From assembly GCA_009777315.1 (NCBI GenBank), contig WRMD01000004.1, positions 1-61,443 on the forward strand: 61,443 nucleotides of DNA, written 5' to 3'. The stretch is from Candidatus Saccharimonadota bacterium. Its GTDB lineage: Bacteria; Patescibacteriota; Saccharimonadia; Saccharimonadales; Saccharimonadaceae. The notes beneath the pieces are model-generated. The model did not search any database. It saw nothing but the letters and a program-made list of their open reading frames with translations, and was not told where the DNA came from. The position numbers were made by a program, and so were the translations under genes. Shown piece after piece: positions 28,060 to 37,762 of this stretch (positions are counted from its first letter, which is position 1; every line of letters starts with the position of its first letter).

Positions 28060-29163
28060 TTAGCCCCCTAGTCCGTCGATGATGTTTAGGAGCTCCGGGA
28101 AGAGATATATGTTTGGCTTCCTAGAGTCGACCTTCTTAAGGATGCCTTTCTCTTGAAACTTGCTGAGCAAAGCGTAAAGTGTTTGTGTGTTGTTGATATT
28201 CGCTGCTTCGCCAATCCTCTTGGCGGAAAAAATCGGATCGCAGAAGATCGCCGTTAGAAGATTAGAGGCGTATTTTGAACTGAATTCATCTAGCCGACTA
28301 TGATACTTGTTATAAAGGTTGTTGACGCTGTCGACCCGTTCTTTCAGGGTCTCAGCCTGAGCGCGAACCGCACGGAGGAAAAAGACAATCCAACCGTCCC
28401 AGTCGTCATGTTTGTCAACGCGGTTTAATGCCTCGTAATAGTCTCTCCGGTGCATCTCTAGGAATTCGGAGATGTATAGGTTCGGGTTAGAGGTCAATTT
28501 CTTTTCGTATAAGTAGACTGGAACCAAGATGCGTCCGACGCGTCCGTTGCCGTCACTGAATGGGTGTATCGCTTCGAACTGATAATGCATGACCGCAGCC
28601 TGCACAAGCCTGTCGGGCTGGGTGTCGTCTTGGATGTACTGCATGAGATTTGAGAAAAGCATCGGTATCGTGTTGGGGGCGGGAGGGATGTACCTGGCTT
28701 CTTTCGCGGTCGAGCCAGGGGAGCCGATGTGGACCATATGCTTTCTAAACTCCCCGGGAGCTTTATTCCTACCGCGCACAGAGTTAAGCAGTATGGCATG
28801 TAATTCTTTGATGACATTCTCTGACAGCGGCCGACGGTCAAGGAGTGCCCTGCTCTCAACAATGGCTTCCCGGTAATTCCATATTTCTCGGAAATCTTTT
28901 TCTTTCTCTGTGTTCTCCGCCTTGGTATCGTCGGCTGCAAAAACCTCTTGGAGTGTTACCTCTGTTCCCTCGATCTGTGAACTCCTTTGCGCTTCTTTCA
29001 TGCTAAGTGGTATGGCGATAATTTCTGGGTTGGGAAGTTTCTTTTGGGTTTCGTCATAACGGGCGACGGCGCTATGGGCGCTGGTGATCAGGGGGATATG
29101 CTTCGACAGGTCAAGCGTTGGTGGTAGCTTGGGTAGGGAGAATGGAATTATATTGTTATTCAT
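28060..29163 (-). CDS. Fic-family protein with C-terminal wHTH
   Basis: HPFSDGNGRVGR catalytic motif; N-terminal inhibitory-type SSQIEGTE. Confidence 0.9.
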   Translation of the reverse strand: MNNNIIPFSLPKLPPTLDLSKHIPLITSAHSAVARYDETQKKLPNPEIIAIPLSMKEAQRSSQIEGTEVTLQEVFAADDTKAENTEKEKDFREIWNYREAIVESRALLDRRPLSENVIKELHAILLNSVRGRNKAPGEFRKHMVHIGSPGSTAKEARYIPPAPNTIPMLFSNLMQYIQDDTQPDRLVQAAVMHYQFEAIHPFSDGNGRVGRILVPVYLYEKKLTSNPNLYISEFLEMHRRDYYEALNRVDKHDDWDGWIVFFLRAVRAQAETLKERVDSVNNLYNKYHSRLDEFSSKYASNLLTAIFCDPIFSAKRIGEAANINNTQTLYALLSKFQEKGILKKVDSRKPNIYLFPELLNIIDGLGG

Positions 29164-29363
29164 ATTTTGATATTAGCACAAAAATCAAAAAGAAACAAGG
29201 TTGTTTTTTGATTTATGTAATGAAACCAAAAAATATGTTGGACAAGACACAACAATCAAACAAGGTCGTGTGGTTTTTTTGAAAAAATACGAAAAATTGA
29301 AATAGCCCGACGCGAATCAAATAAATGATTGCAGTCGGGCTTATCCAGGCGTTCCAAGCTTCT

Positions 29364-29708
29364 TCAAGCAGCAGCGGCGGCTTTTTCGCCGGCGCTGATG
29401 AGAGTCGTTATGTCGGCCTCGAAGACTTTAATGGCTTCCGCGACAGTGCTGAGGGTATTGAGGATCGATTGATTGCGTGGGCCGGTGGCGTAGTAATAAA
29501 CTGTGTCCCCATTGTAGAACAACAGCTCTTCATGACAGGTGCGCTGCCTGGTGATAAGTGGTCGAACCGGCTGGCCGTAATCGTTTAACAGATGGTCCTT
29601 GAAGTACGACAGGGCTTTCTCTGAACTTAAGGGCATAAAGCATTCTTCCTTTCTGGTCGCTGGTTTAAGGGCCGCGCTAACTAGCGGCCGCAGGTTGAAG
29701 GTGAGCAT
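29364..29708 (-). CDS. Hypothetical protein
   Basis: 114-aa ORF with upstream RBS region. Confidence 0.4.
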   Translation of the reverse strand: MLTFNLRPLVSAALKPATRKEECFMPLSSEKALSYFKDHLLNDYGQPVRPLITRQRTCHEELLFYNGDTVYYYATGPRNQSILNTLSTVAEAIKVFEADITTLISAGEKAAAAA

Positions 29709-30042
29709 AGCTGGGGGCAGACGGTCTATAGGTAAATAGCTCGTCTGTGGAGTAGACGCGGTTAGCCATGGTGGCCGGATCGCGACTGGCGTGCGGGACA
29801 GCTTTGACCCTTATCTTGCCGGATTCCTTCAAGTATATCACCGTCACGTAGACGCCACCGTCCTCTGGGAGGGAAAACACCAGGGTCGAGGTGAGGTCGC
29901 GATGCACGAAGTCAAGCGGCTCGACCTGAATTGAAGTCTCGCTGGCGATTTGCTGCTTGCTAAGCAACATGTAGTAGGGTAGGACGAGGGCTTGCGCATC
30001 AGCAGAGCTGATGATTGGTACTTTGACTTTCATTTTCATCAC
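29677..30042 (-). CDS. Hypothetical protein
   Basis: 121-aa ORF; aaaggtgatg RBS. Confidence 0.45.
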   Translation of the reverse strand: MMKMKVKVPIISSADAQALVLPYYMLLSKQQIASETSIQVEPLDFVHRDLTSTLVFSLPEDGGVYVTVIYLKESGKIRVKAVPHASRDPATMANRVYSTDELFTYRPSAPSYAHLQPAAAS

Positions 30043-30231
30043 CTTTCTTTTGGTATATTTTAGAGGTAATGCTTTGCCTTTGCCTGTTAAGGTGCGCGGG
30101 GTAGCCCGCGCCCAAAAGTGAAGACGTCAAGCTACCTCCGTGATAACGATTTATGTATTTACAAACCGATTCTGGCTATTGTAGCATACTTCTTAGCAAA
30201 AGTCTATAGTTGTTTAAGCATTTTAGGCAAC

Positions 30232-30933
30232 TTAAGCCGCGGCGGAAAGAGGCTCAGGGGTCGTAGTGGTTGAGGCCTCGGCGGAGTCAGCGTTGCTAGG
30301 GCCGGGGAAGGGAATGACGACGCCGTTGCCGCTGGCGGAACCACCACCGGCCGAGCGGGCGCCGGGAGGGAGGAAAGAGCCTTCAGGGATGTCGGTAACA
30401 CTGCCGTAAGCAGGGAGAGAGGCGCCGGCAGAGGCGGCGCCGGTGAGTAGGCGGATTTCTTCAATATAGCCTTTGATGAGATCTTGTTGCTTCTTCATTT
30501 CGATGTCAGCGTGTTCGATTTTGTCTATGAGTTTGTTGATGTCGTCGCTGAGAGCGGCGATGGCTTCAGTGCGGTTTACCGGTGGCGTGCCGACTTCAGG
30601 AAGAGTGGCATTTTCGGCGCCGGGGATGTCGACGGTTTCAGGGGTGAAGGCTGGAGTAGCGCCCTCGATGGTACTGGCGGTTGTGGCGGCGCTAGTGGCG
30701 GTAGCACCGAAGGTATTGAGGTTGGTTGCAGTATCGGTAAGAGTATTGGCTGGGGGGATTTCGGCCGGTGGAGGGGTGGTTTCCTCATCGTAGCCACCGG
30801 TGGCTTCGGGGGTGGAATTGATGACGTTAGGAGGGGTTTCGCTGCCCATGAGGGGCGTTATGCCCATCGTCTCCGGCATGGCGCCGACTTGTGTTGATTC
30901 TGGTGTGGCCGGGGCCGTTCCGAAATTATCCAT
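30232..30933 (-). CDS. Pro/Thr-rich protein with short coiled-coil
   Basis: Low-complexity acidic N-terminus, INKLIDKIEHADIEMKKQQDLIKGYIEEI. Confidence 0.5.
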   Translation of the reverse strand: MDNFGTAPATPESTQVGAMPETMGITPLMGSETPPNVINSTPEATGGYDEETTPPPAEIPPANTLTDTATNLNTFGATATSAATTASTIEGATPAFTPETVDIPGAENATLPEVGTPPVNRTEAIAALSDDINKLIDKIEHADIEMKKQQDLIKGYIEEIRLLTGAASAGASLPAYGSVTDIPEGSFLPPGARSAGGGSASGNGVVIPFPGPSNADSAEASTTTTPEPLSAAA

Positions 30934-31031
30934 AACTCTCCTCCTGTTTAAGGTTTATTGTAAGCGGTTTGGGGGAGAAATGCAAGACCTTGGAGGGTGC
31001 GACGATGTCTTTAGAGGGTAGAGAAGATGTT

Positions 31032-31286
31032 TTAGAGGGTGGCGAGGATGTCTTCCTCTTTCATGATCAGGTAGTCGACCTTGTCGACTTTGACCTCAGT
31101 AGAGACATAGTCCTTGAAGATGATTTTGTCGCCTTTTTTGACGGATTTGACGTCGGGGCCGACGGATTCGACGAGGGCGTAGGCGGGCTTTTCTTTGGCT
31201 TCGCCGAGGTAGATGCCGCTAGCGGTTTTTTCTAGTTGTTTTTCGCGGGTCGCGACGACGCGGTCGCCAAGTGGTTTGATGCTCAT
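31032..31286 (-). CDS. groES: Co-chaperonin GroES
   Basis: MSIKPLGDRVV..., GDKIIFKDYVSTEVKVDKVDYLIMKEEDILATL. Confidence 0.95.
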   Translation of the reverse strand: MSIKPLGDRVVATREKQLEKTASGIYLGEAKEKPAYALVESVGPDVKSVKKGDKIIFKDYVSTEVKVDKVDYLIMKEEDILATL

Positions 31287-31404
31287 AATGTCCTCCGATT
31301 ACTAAGAAAACCTAGGTTTTCTTCCTTTCCTATTACTTTATTTCAAAAACCGAAGTGAATTCGAGTTTTTGAAATGGCTTACAGACTAATTCTACACAGT
31401 AGAG

Positions 31405-31431
31405 TTAGCAATGTCAAGGTGGGAGTGCTAA
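31405..31431. promoter_or_regulatory. CIRCE-like operator upstream of groES
   Basis: TTAGCAATG-TCAAGGTGG-GAGTGCTAA; TTGACA-17-TAGAAT promoter overlaps it on the minus strand. Confidence 0.75.
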
Positions 31432-31645
31432 GTTTGTTTAGGGCGCTTAAGCACCCATAAATCAGCCAAAATTGCGATTTTGAGCTGATTTATGCCTCCG
31501 GCGTTCGCTACGCTCACAGAGACGAGAAAGGAAATGCCGCCCATGGTTTGGGCGGCTGACCTGTGTTGATGGTATTGCTTTGTTGCATTGTTGCAGGTGG
31601 AAACGCGAGCCCGCGCAGGTCCGCATTACGCGAGGCCCGCAAGAG

Positions 31646-31954
31646 CTAAGGGTCGGGTCCATACCGGTGGTAGCGTCTGCGTAGATATGGGGTGGTCGAC
31701 AAGCGACCAGCAGATCCGCCGAATATCCACGCGGCTAACAGGAGAACGGCCAACAAGCCAAGTATCGCCGGAGCGATCATGTGCTGCAATGGCTCACGAT
31801 CGCTATGTGGGATAAAAGGCAGGAAGGCGGGAACTCCGGTCACCGGCGCCCGACTAAGGGCCAGTCGGCTGAGGAATGAGCTGCTGCCGGCGAGAGCGTT
31901 GAGAAGGCCGGAAAATAACAGCGTGAACCCCAGCAATAGGGAGAGTTTCTTCAT
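31646..31954 (-). CDS. Small membrane protein
   Basis: N-terminal signal/TM and second TM segment. Confidence 0.4.
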   Translation of the reverse strand: MKKLSLLLGFTLLFSGLLNALAGSSSFLSRLALSRAPVTGVPAFLPFIPHSDREPLQHMIAPAILGLLAVLLLAAWIFGGSAGRLSTTPYLRRRYHRYGPDP

Positions 31955-32220
31955 GCGTAGTGGAAACCTCCTTTGCAGTGATATACGCGTATTCGCGCGG
32001 GGTGCGGGAGGCCCTACTGGATGTAGGGGAGCTCAAAATTATACCAATAACAGGTAAAGGTGCTCGCAACTTGCGCGCGTAAGAATATGGTAGCAGAGTG
32101 AAAATCGGGATGCAAGCATAAGGAGGATAGAAATGTGGGCAAATGGAAAACCGCCCCTTGGGGCGGCTTTTGTGCTCATAGGGGGCTGTACTCGTGGGGG
32201 TGTTTTAGGGTCTTAGGGGA

Positions 32221-32733
32221 TTATTTGTCGCAGAATTCGCAGTTGCCGACGTGGGGGAAGCGTTCGGAGAAGAAGCTTTGGATGCGGCTGGGGTAAACTT
32301 TTTCGATTTCGCCTATGGCCGTATGATAATCATCGTCGCTACCGTTCGGGATTTGGACAACTATTTCGGCTTTGATGACGCCGGATTCATTGTCGCCGAC
32401 GAAGGCCATGATGATTTCGGTCTGGTCACCCTGCTCCAGCTCCTCGATTTCGCGAGTGCCGAGGCGGACGATCGAAGGCTTGCCGTATCCGTTGTCGATG
32501 GTGATGCGCAGACTCAGATGGACGTTGGCAGTGAAGTAGGTGGCAAAAAATTGGTCTTCGTCGGAAGTGTCGACTGCTGTTCCCCAGCGATTCTGGAAAG
32601 TTTCGCGGACGGATTTGGTCAGCTTCAAGAGGTCGTCGAGAAACGGAATATAATCAAAGTCAGGCGTGAGGTTGGGGAAGCGGCTGCCAAAGTCATGGAT
32701 AAGCAGGCCGTTTGATTTGTCTGATAGGTTCAT
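32221..32733 (-). CDS. Hypothetical protein
   Basis: 170-aa ORF; promoter TTGACTTTTAAGC...GTACAAT upstream. Confidence 0.5.
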   Translation of the reverse strand: MNLSDKSNGLLIHDFGSRFPNLTPDFDYIPFLDDLLKLTKSVRETFQNRWGTAVDTSDEDQFFATYFTANVHLSLRITIDNGYGKPSIVRLGTREIEELEQGDQTEIIMAFVGDNESGVIKAEIVVQIPNGSDDDYHTAIGEIEKVYPSRIQSFFSERFPHVGNCEFCDK

Positions 32734-32948
32734 TGGGAATCCTCCTTTGGGTTATAAAGGTATATTTTCGGGTAGATTAGAGCACGTTAAGGTGCAGAGA
32801 ATGGAAATTCGCTCCATTCTGTTGTCATTGTACCACACTTATGCTTAAAAGTCAATATGTTTATGGTTATTTTGGGAGGAAAGTCAATGCCAACAGGGGT
32901 GAAAAATCGAGGAGGGTGTGGTAGAATGGGGGGAGAATTAGGAGGAAG

Positions 32949-34028
32949 ATGCGCGAAAAGTTGGGAACGAGCGGAAAGGCGGAGCAGACAGAGTGGGAGG
33001 TTTCGGAAGGTGAGACACCGGAGATTTTGGTGTCGATGGAGGGGGTGACGGTTGAGAAGTTGAATCAGGAGAGGCGCACCCTACAGAAGGAGTTTTGGCA
33101 GAGGCTGAATGATAAAGAAAAACGCGCGGATTTTGAGGAATATGTAACGACGGTGAACGAGCTGCATAAACAAGACCCTGAAGTGTTGTTACCCCGCATA
33201 GGTAACTATGCGGAAGAGGTGATCACCTCTTTTGAGTTGTCGCTTGGGGTGAATAAAAAGATGGCGGACGCGGCGCTACGCGGGGTGAGCCAGGAGGAGC
33301 GGGCGGAGCTGGAGGGGACTTACGACAGTAGCCGGCACACGGTGGAAGTGCAGAGTTCGCGGCTGTACGATAAGAGGCGGGAGGCGTTGGTTACGGCGAT
33401 GGAGGCGGCGGATTTGTCGGATGAGCAGAGGGAAAAAGAGCGAGCGGTGATAGAGGCGACGCATGGGTTGTTCGTGACGCATCGGGATTTGTCGGACAAG
33501 CGGAAAAATCCGCAACCGGCGGGAATTATGGAGGTACAGCAGTATTATACGGAGCGGGCGACGGCGCATAACAACCTGATCAGAAACTTGAATGACCTAA
33601 ACGGAATGTGCGATAAATATGGGGTGACGAAGCTGACTTATCGGAACTTTTTGACGAATAATCCGTATTCGGCGAAGCGGATTAGCCCGGAACTGAACGG
33701 GCGGCAGGAGGAAGATCGGAAGATCGTGGAGCAGTATTTTGCTTATGCTTTTAAGGAGCATTCGCTGGACAAGAGTTTTGACGTGTTTGCTCGGGGTGGG
33801 ACGGTGTCGGAGGATGATGGTGGGAAGGTGAATTTGTTTGACGATATGTACTTGTCGCCGGAGGAGGAGGAAGACAAGGAGTGGGTGCGGATGAGGCAGA
33901 TTCAACACTTGCAGAGGAAGCGTGAAGAGGCAGAGAAAGCAGCGCGGGAGGCCAAGGAGGCGGCGAAAGCAGCAAGGGAGGCCAAGGAGGCGGCGAAAAA
34001 GACGGTAGAAAAACCCGAGAAAACATAA
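32949..34028 (+). CDS. Coiled-coil hypothetical protein with Ala/Lys/Glu repeat tail
   Basis: 359-aa ORF, AREAKEAAKAAREAKEAAKK C-terminus. Confidence 0.6.
   Translation: MREKLGTSGKAEQTEWEVSEGETPEILVSMEGVTVEKLNQERRTLQKEFWQRLNDKEKRADFEEYVTTVNELHKQDPEVLLPRIGNYAEEVITSFELSLGVNKKMADAALRGVSQEERAELEGTYDSSRHTVEVQSSRLYDKRREALVTAMEAADLSDEQREKERAVIEATHGLFVTHRDLSDKRKNPQPAGIMEVQQYYTERATAHNNLIRNLNDLNGMCDKYGVTKLTYRNFLTNNPYSAKRISPELNGRQEEDRKIVEQYFAYAFKEHSLDKSFDVFARGGTVSEDDGGKVNLFDDMYLSPEEEEDKEWVRMRQIQHLQRKREEAEKAAREAKEAAKAAREAKEAAKKTVEKPEKT
33936..33995 (+). repeat. Two tandem 30-bp repeats in the coding tail
   Basis: AAAGCAGCGCGGGAGGCCAAGGAGGCGGCG followed by AAAGCAGCAAGGGAGGCCAAGGAGGCGGCG. Confidence 0.8.
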
Positions 34029-34148
34029 ATAGTATTGACTTTTTATGTGTGACGTGCTATAATGTGAGGGACTGGGGTAAGTTGCTCCGGTCTTTAACAT
34101 TCAGATCAGAGAAGTTTAGGCAATACCATCTAATAGAGAATAGAGGAG

Positions 34149-34493
34149 GTGGCCCGCATGGGGACAAGTTTTGGTTCCATGTCAGATTTGGAGCTGCTAA
34201 AAGAGAACATACGGGGGTTCATAGCTGGGCTTTCGGACGAGGAGTTTGACGGCCTGTATGAATCTATAACAGAAGCTTATCGATCGAAGCTGGGACGTTC
34301 GGATAGCATCCCGACTAGGGAAAGCTTGAGAGGGTTCTTAGATGCCCTGCAACGTGTAGCCGGAGATTGGTTAAGCGCGCTACCAGGAAGCATCTCGACA
34401 GAAGAAGACCATCAGCTGGTCTTTGCACTTTTCGCCGCGGCACATGACCGCTATATGGAGGGAACGCCTCGTTTAGACCCGGAAGGGTTATGA
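34149..34493 (+). CDS. Small hypothetical protein
   Basis: 114-aa ORF with promoter TTGACT...TGCTATAATG and RBS upstream, terminator downstream. Confidence 0.5.
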   Translation: MARMGTSFGSMSDLELLKENIRGFIAGLSDEEFDGLYESITEAYRSKLGRSDSIPTRESLRGFLDALQRVAGDWLSALPGSISTEEDHQLVFALFAAAHDRYMEGTPRLDPEGL

Positions 34494-34568
34494 TGATTTG
34501 TTGCCCCCTGCCCTGCTGTTATCGGCAGGGCTTTTTCTTGGCGGATTTTTTGCGTTTAAAGGCGGTTT

Positions 34569-37213
34569 TTAGCCGTTTTCAGGCACTTGGCGGGCGAGAC
34601 GTGAGAGTATGTCCTGCTTAAGCTTAAGTATCGCCCTGCTCTCTTCTACGAGGCTTTCCGGGGCTTTACTGAGGTAGGATTGGTTGCTGAGGCGGGCTTC
34701 GAGGTGGGTGATTTCGGCTTCGGTGGTTTTTATGCGTTCTATGATATTTTCGGCGTATTTTTCGACGATTTTGGCGGGGACGTTGAGGCAGGCTTTGCGA
34801 CCGGAGTTGGCGAGGCGGATTCCGGTGGGATCGCCCTGCTCTACTTTGGGCAGCTTGGCGAGTTTTTGGATGACTTCGACGTTTGCAGCAATGAGGTCAT
34901 CAGCACCGTAAATAAGGCCGTAATCGCCCTGGTCGGGAAGGTCGGCCTGGACGAAGCGGATTTCGGTGACGAGCTTTTGGATTTTCTTGAAGTCTTGGGC
35001 CTTTTCTATATCATATGTGATATATTCTTCGTGGAGTTCGTCGGCGAGGAGGGCGTCGGTCCAGGGGAGGGATTGCCAGATGGCCTCGGTGACGAAGGGG
35101 AGGAAGGGGTGGGACATTTCGAGGACGCGCCCCAAGACATAGCGAAGGAGGGCTGGGTTGGGGGCGGCTTTGGAGGCCTCGATGAACCAGTCGGCGACTT
35201 CGTTCCAGATGGTTCCGTAGACGAGTTCGGCGGCTTCGGCGAAGCGGTAGTCGGCGATGAGGGATTCGAGCTTTTTGTCGGCGTCGGTTAGTCTGCCGAT
35301 GACCCAGTGTTCGTGGGGGTGAGTGAGGGTTAGCTCGCCGTTTTCGCCTGCCGTTGATGATACGTAGCGGGCGAGGTTCCAGAGTTTGTTGCAGAGGTTT
35401 CGGCCGGCGATGACTTTGTCGAGAGAGAAGGCTTGCGGCTGCCCGGCACTTCTGGCCGAGACGATGCCGAAGCGGAAGGCGTCGGAGCCGAATTCGGCGA
35501 CCACGTCGAGAGGGTTGATGACGTTGCCTTTGGACTTAGACATTTTCTTGCCGTGGGGGTCGAGGACCATGCCGTGGAGGTAGACTTCTTTAAACGGGAC
35601 CTGGTCGGTGGCGTAGAGTCCGAGCATGAGCATGCGGGAAATCCAGGGGTAAAGGATGTCGACGCCGGTCTCCATGACGGAGAGGGGGTAGTATTTGGCG
35701 AGGTCGCCCTGCTCTAAGACGTCGGTGGTGACAAATGGCCATTGGCCGGAGGAGAACCAGGTGTCGAAGGTGTCTTCGTCGCGGACGTAAGTTTTGCCGT
35801 CGATTTTGAGCTCGGTCTCCCCTACCCTATTGTCGAAAATCCAGTCTTCGGGGTCGGCTTCGTTTTGGAACATGGGGATGGGGATGCCCCAGGGGATTTG
35901 GCGGGAGATATTCCAGTCGCGGAGGTGTTTGTAGTAGTTGATGAGTTCGTCTTTTTTCTGGGCGGGGAAGAATTTGACTTCGCCCTGCTCTAACGCTTCG
36001 ACAGCGCGCTTGGCGAGGGGGGCGACTTGGACGAACCATTGCTCTTTTAACAGGGGTTGGATGACGGCGTCGCACTTGTAGCAATGAGGGACTTTGTGGG
36101 TGATGTCGCGTTCGCCTCGGAGGAGGCCTTGATTTTCGAGGGCTTGTAAAACTTTATCACGTGCCTCCATATAGGGGAGGCCGGCAAAGTCGGGGCCGGC
36201 GAGGTCGGTCATGTGACCGTCAGTGCCGATGACTTGGATGGCGTCGAGAGAGTGGCGGAGGCCGATTTCGGCGTCGTTAGGGTCGTGGGCGGGGGTGATT
36301 TTGACGGCGCCGGTGCCGAAAAGGGGGTCAACGTAGTCGTCGGCGATGATCGGAATATCGCGGTCCATCAGAGGTAGATTGATGGCAAGACCGACTAATT
36401 GCGAGTAGCGGCCGTCCTTGGAGTTGACAGCGACAGCGGTGTCGCCGAGCAGGGTTTCGGGGCGGGTGGTGGAGATGATGATTTCCTTGGGGAGAGGGGA
36501 GCCGTCAGGGAGGGTTTCGGGGGTGGTGTCGTCGGCGAGGAGAGGGTAGGCGATGTCCCACATTTTGGCGGCTTCTTCGCGGTAGACGACTTCGATATCG
36601 GCGAAGCTGGTTTGGTGCTTAGTGCAGTAATTGACGATCTTTTCACCTCTGTAAACGAGGCCATCTTCGAACATTTGCTGGAAGGTTTTGTAGACGGTTC
36701 TGACGACGTTTTGGTCGAGGGTGAAGGTGAGGTGTTTCCAGTCGCAGGAGGCGCCGAGGGCGCGGAGTTGGATTTCCATGTTGCCACGTTGTTTGGCGAC
36801 GAAGTCCCAGACTTGGGCGTAGAGTTCGTCGCGGGTGTAGTCGAAGCGGGATTTGCCGATACCCTCGAGGGATTTTTCGTAGACGACCCAGGTTTCAAAG
36901 CCGGCGTGGTCGGCGCCGGGGATGTAGACGGTGTCTCGACCTCTGGAGCGGTGGTAGCGGGTGAGGATGTCTTCGAGGGCGACGGTGAGGCCGTGGCCGA
37001 TGTGGAGGTTGCCGTTGGCGTTGGGTGGAGGCATGACGATGGAGTAGGGCGCATATGAGGGGGAAACCCCCTCATCGCTCGGTCGGCGAAGCCGAGCCTT
37101 CGGCCTAGCCTCGCTGCTCCCCCTAGAATTCGCATCAAATACTCCGGCAGATTCCCATAATGCGTAGATGTCCGCTTCGATGATTTGCGGATCGTAGACC
37201 TTGTCCAAGCTCA
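34569..37213 (-). CDS. valS: Valyl-tRNA synthetase with a short in-frame insertion; start site ambiguous (ORF track opens at 37256)
   Basis: MPPPNANGNLHIGHG, GADHAGFETW, KMSKSKGNVINP. Confidence 0.95.
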
Positions 37214-37301
37214 TATAAGGATATTGTAACACGAGCTTCCGCCCGTCATCAAACATCTAGCCAATCCTTCGTCTCCCTCACTCGCACCAGCCTGTTCTGC
37301 T

Positions 37302-37445
37302 AGCCAAAAGCCTCATCGGGTACGGAATTTCTCCGCAAACAGAATGGTTTTAATCCGTCGCCACGGACTAAAACCTTCTTCTCCCTCGCTTTGCCAAGCT
37401 CCGGGACGTTGCCGGAGAAATTGTACCTCGATACGGCTTTTGGCT
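37302..37445. ncRNA. Structured element copy R2, strand undetermined
   Basis: AGCCAAAAGCC/GGCTTTTGGCT, AATTTCTCCG/CGGAGAAATT, GGTTTTAATCCGT-CGCC-ACGGACTAAAACC, GCTT-TGCC-AAGC; covaries with R1. Confidence 0.6.
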
Positions 37446-37762
37446 TGAAGCTTCTTCCTCGCTCCGAGACGTCCTCGGAAGTCCGACTAGCTTACGAACC
37501 CTTGACCAGCCCGGTTACTAATCCTGCGGGCTGGATTTCTTACAAGTTCTCCTTCGCCACTGTCTCGGTGCGTGACTTTATTACCCCTAATGGCCTGCGT
37601 GAGCAGTCCTTCGTAGTGCAATGGTGGACTACTACTATGGCCACAGCTAATAACCCGGCAAACGTGCGAGTAGACGATGTCACGCTTATACCAGGCACGA
37701 TTACCGGAACACAGAGTAGTCAAAAGCGAATCGGCATGACCCTCCGCTGTGTCTACCCGTAG
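37391..37762 (+). other. Variable cassette 5, with the longest upstream open frame
   Basis: ...GWISYKFSFATVSVRDFITPNGLREQSFVVQWWTTTMATANNPANVRVDDVTLIPGTITGTQSSQKRIGMTLRCVYP*. Confidence 0.65.

Noticed and set aside
30232-30464. Alternative minus frame 30204-30464 overlapping the Pro/Thr-rich gene
   Set aside because: Low-complexity Pro/Ala/Leu translation in an alternative frame with no supporting start signals.
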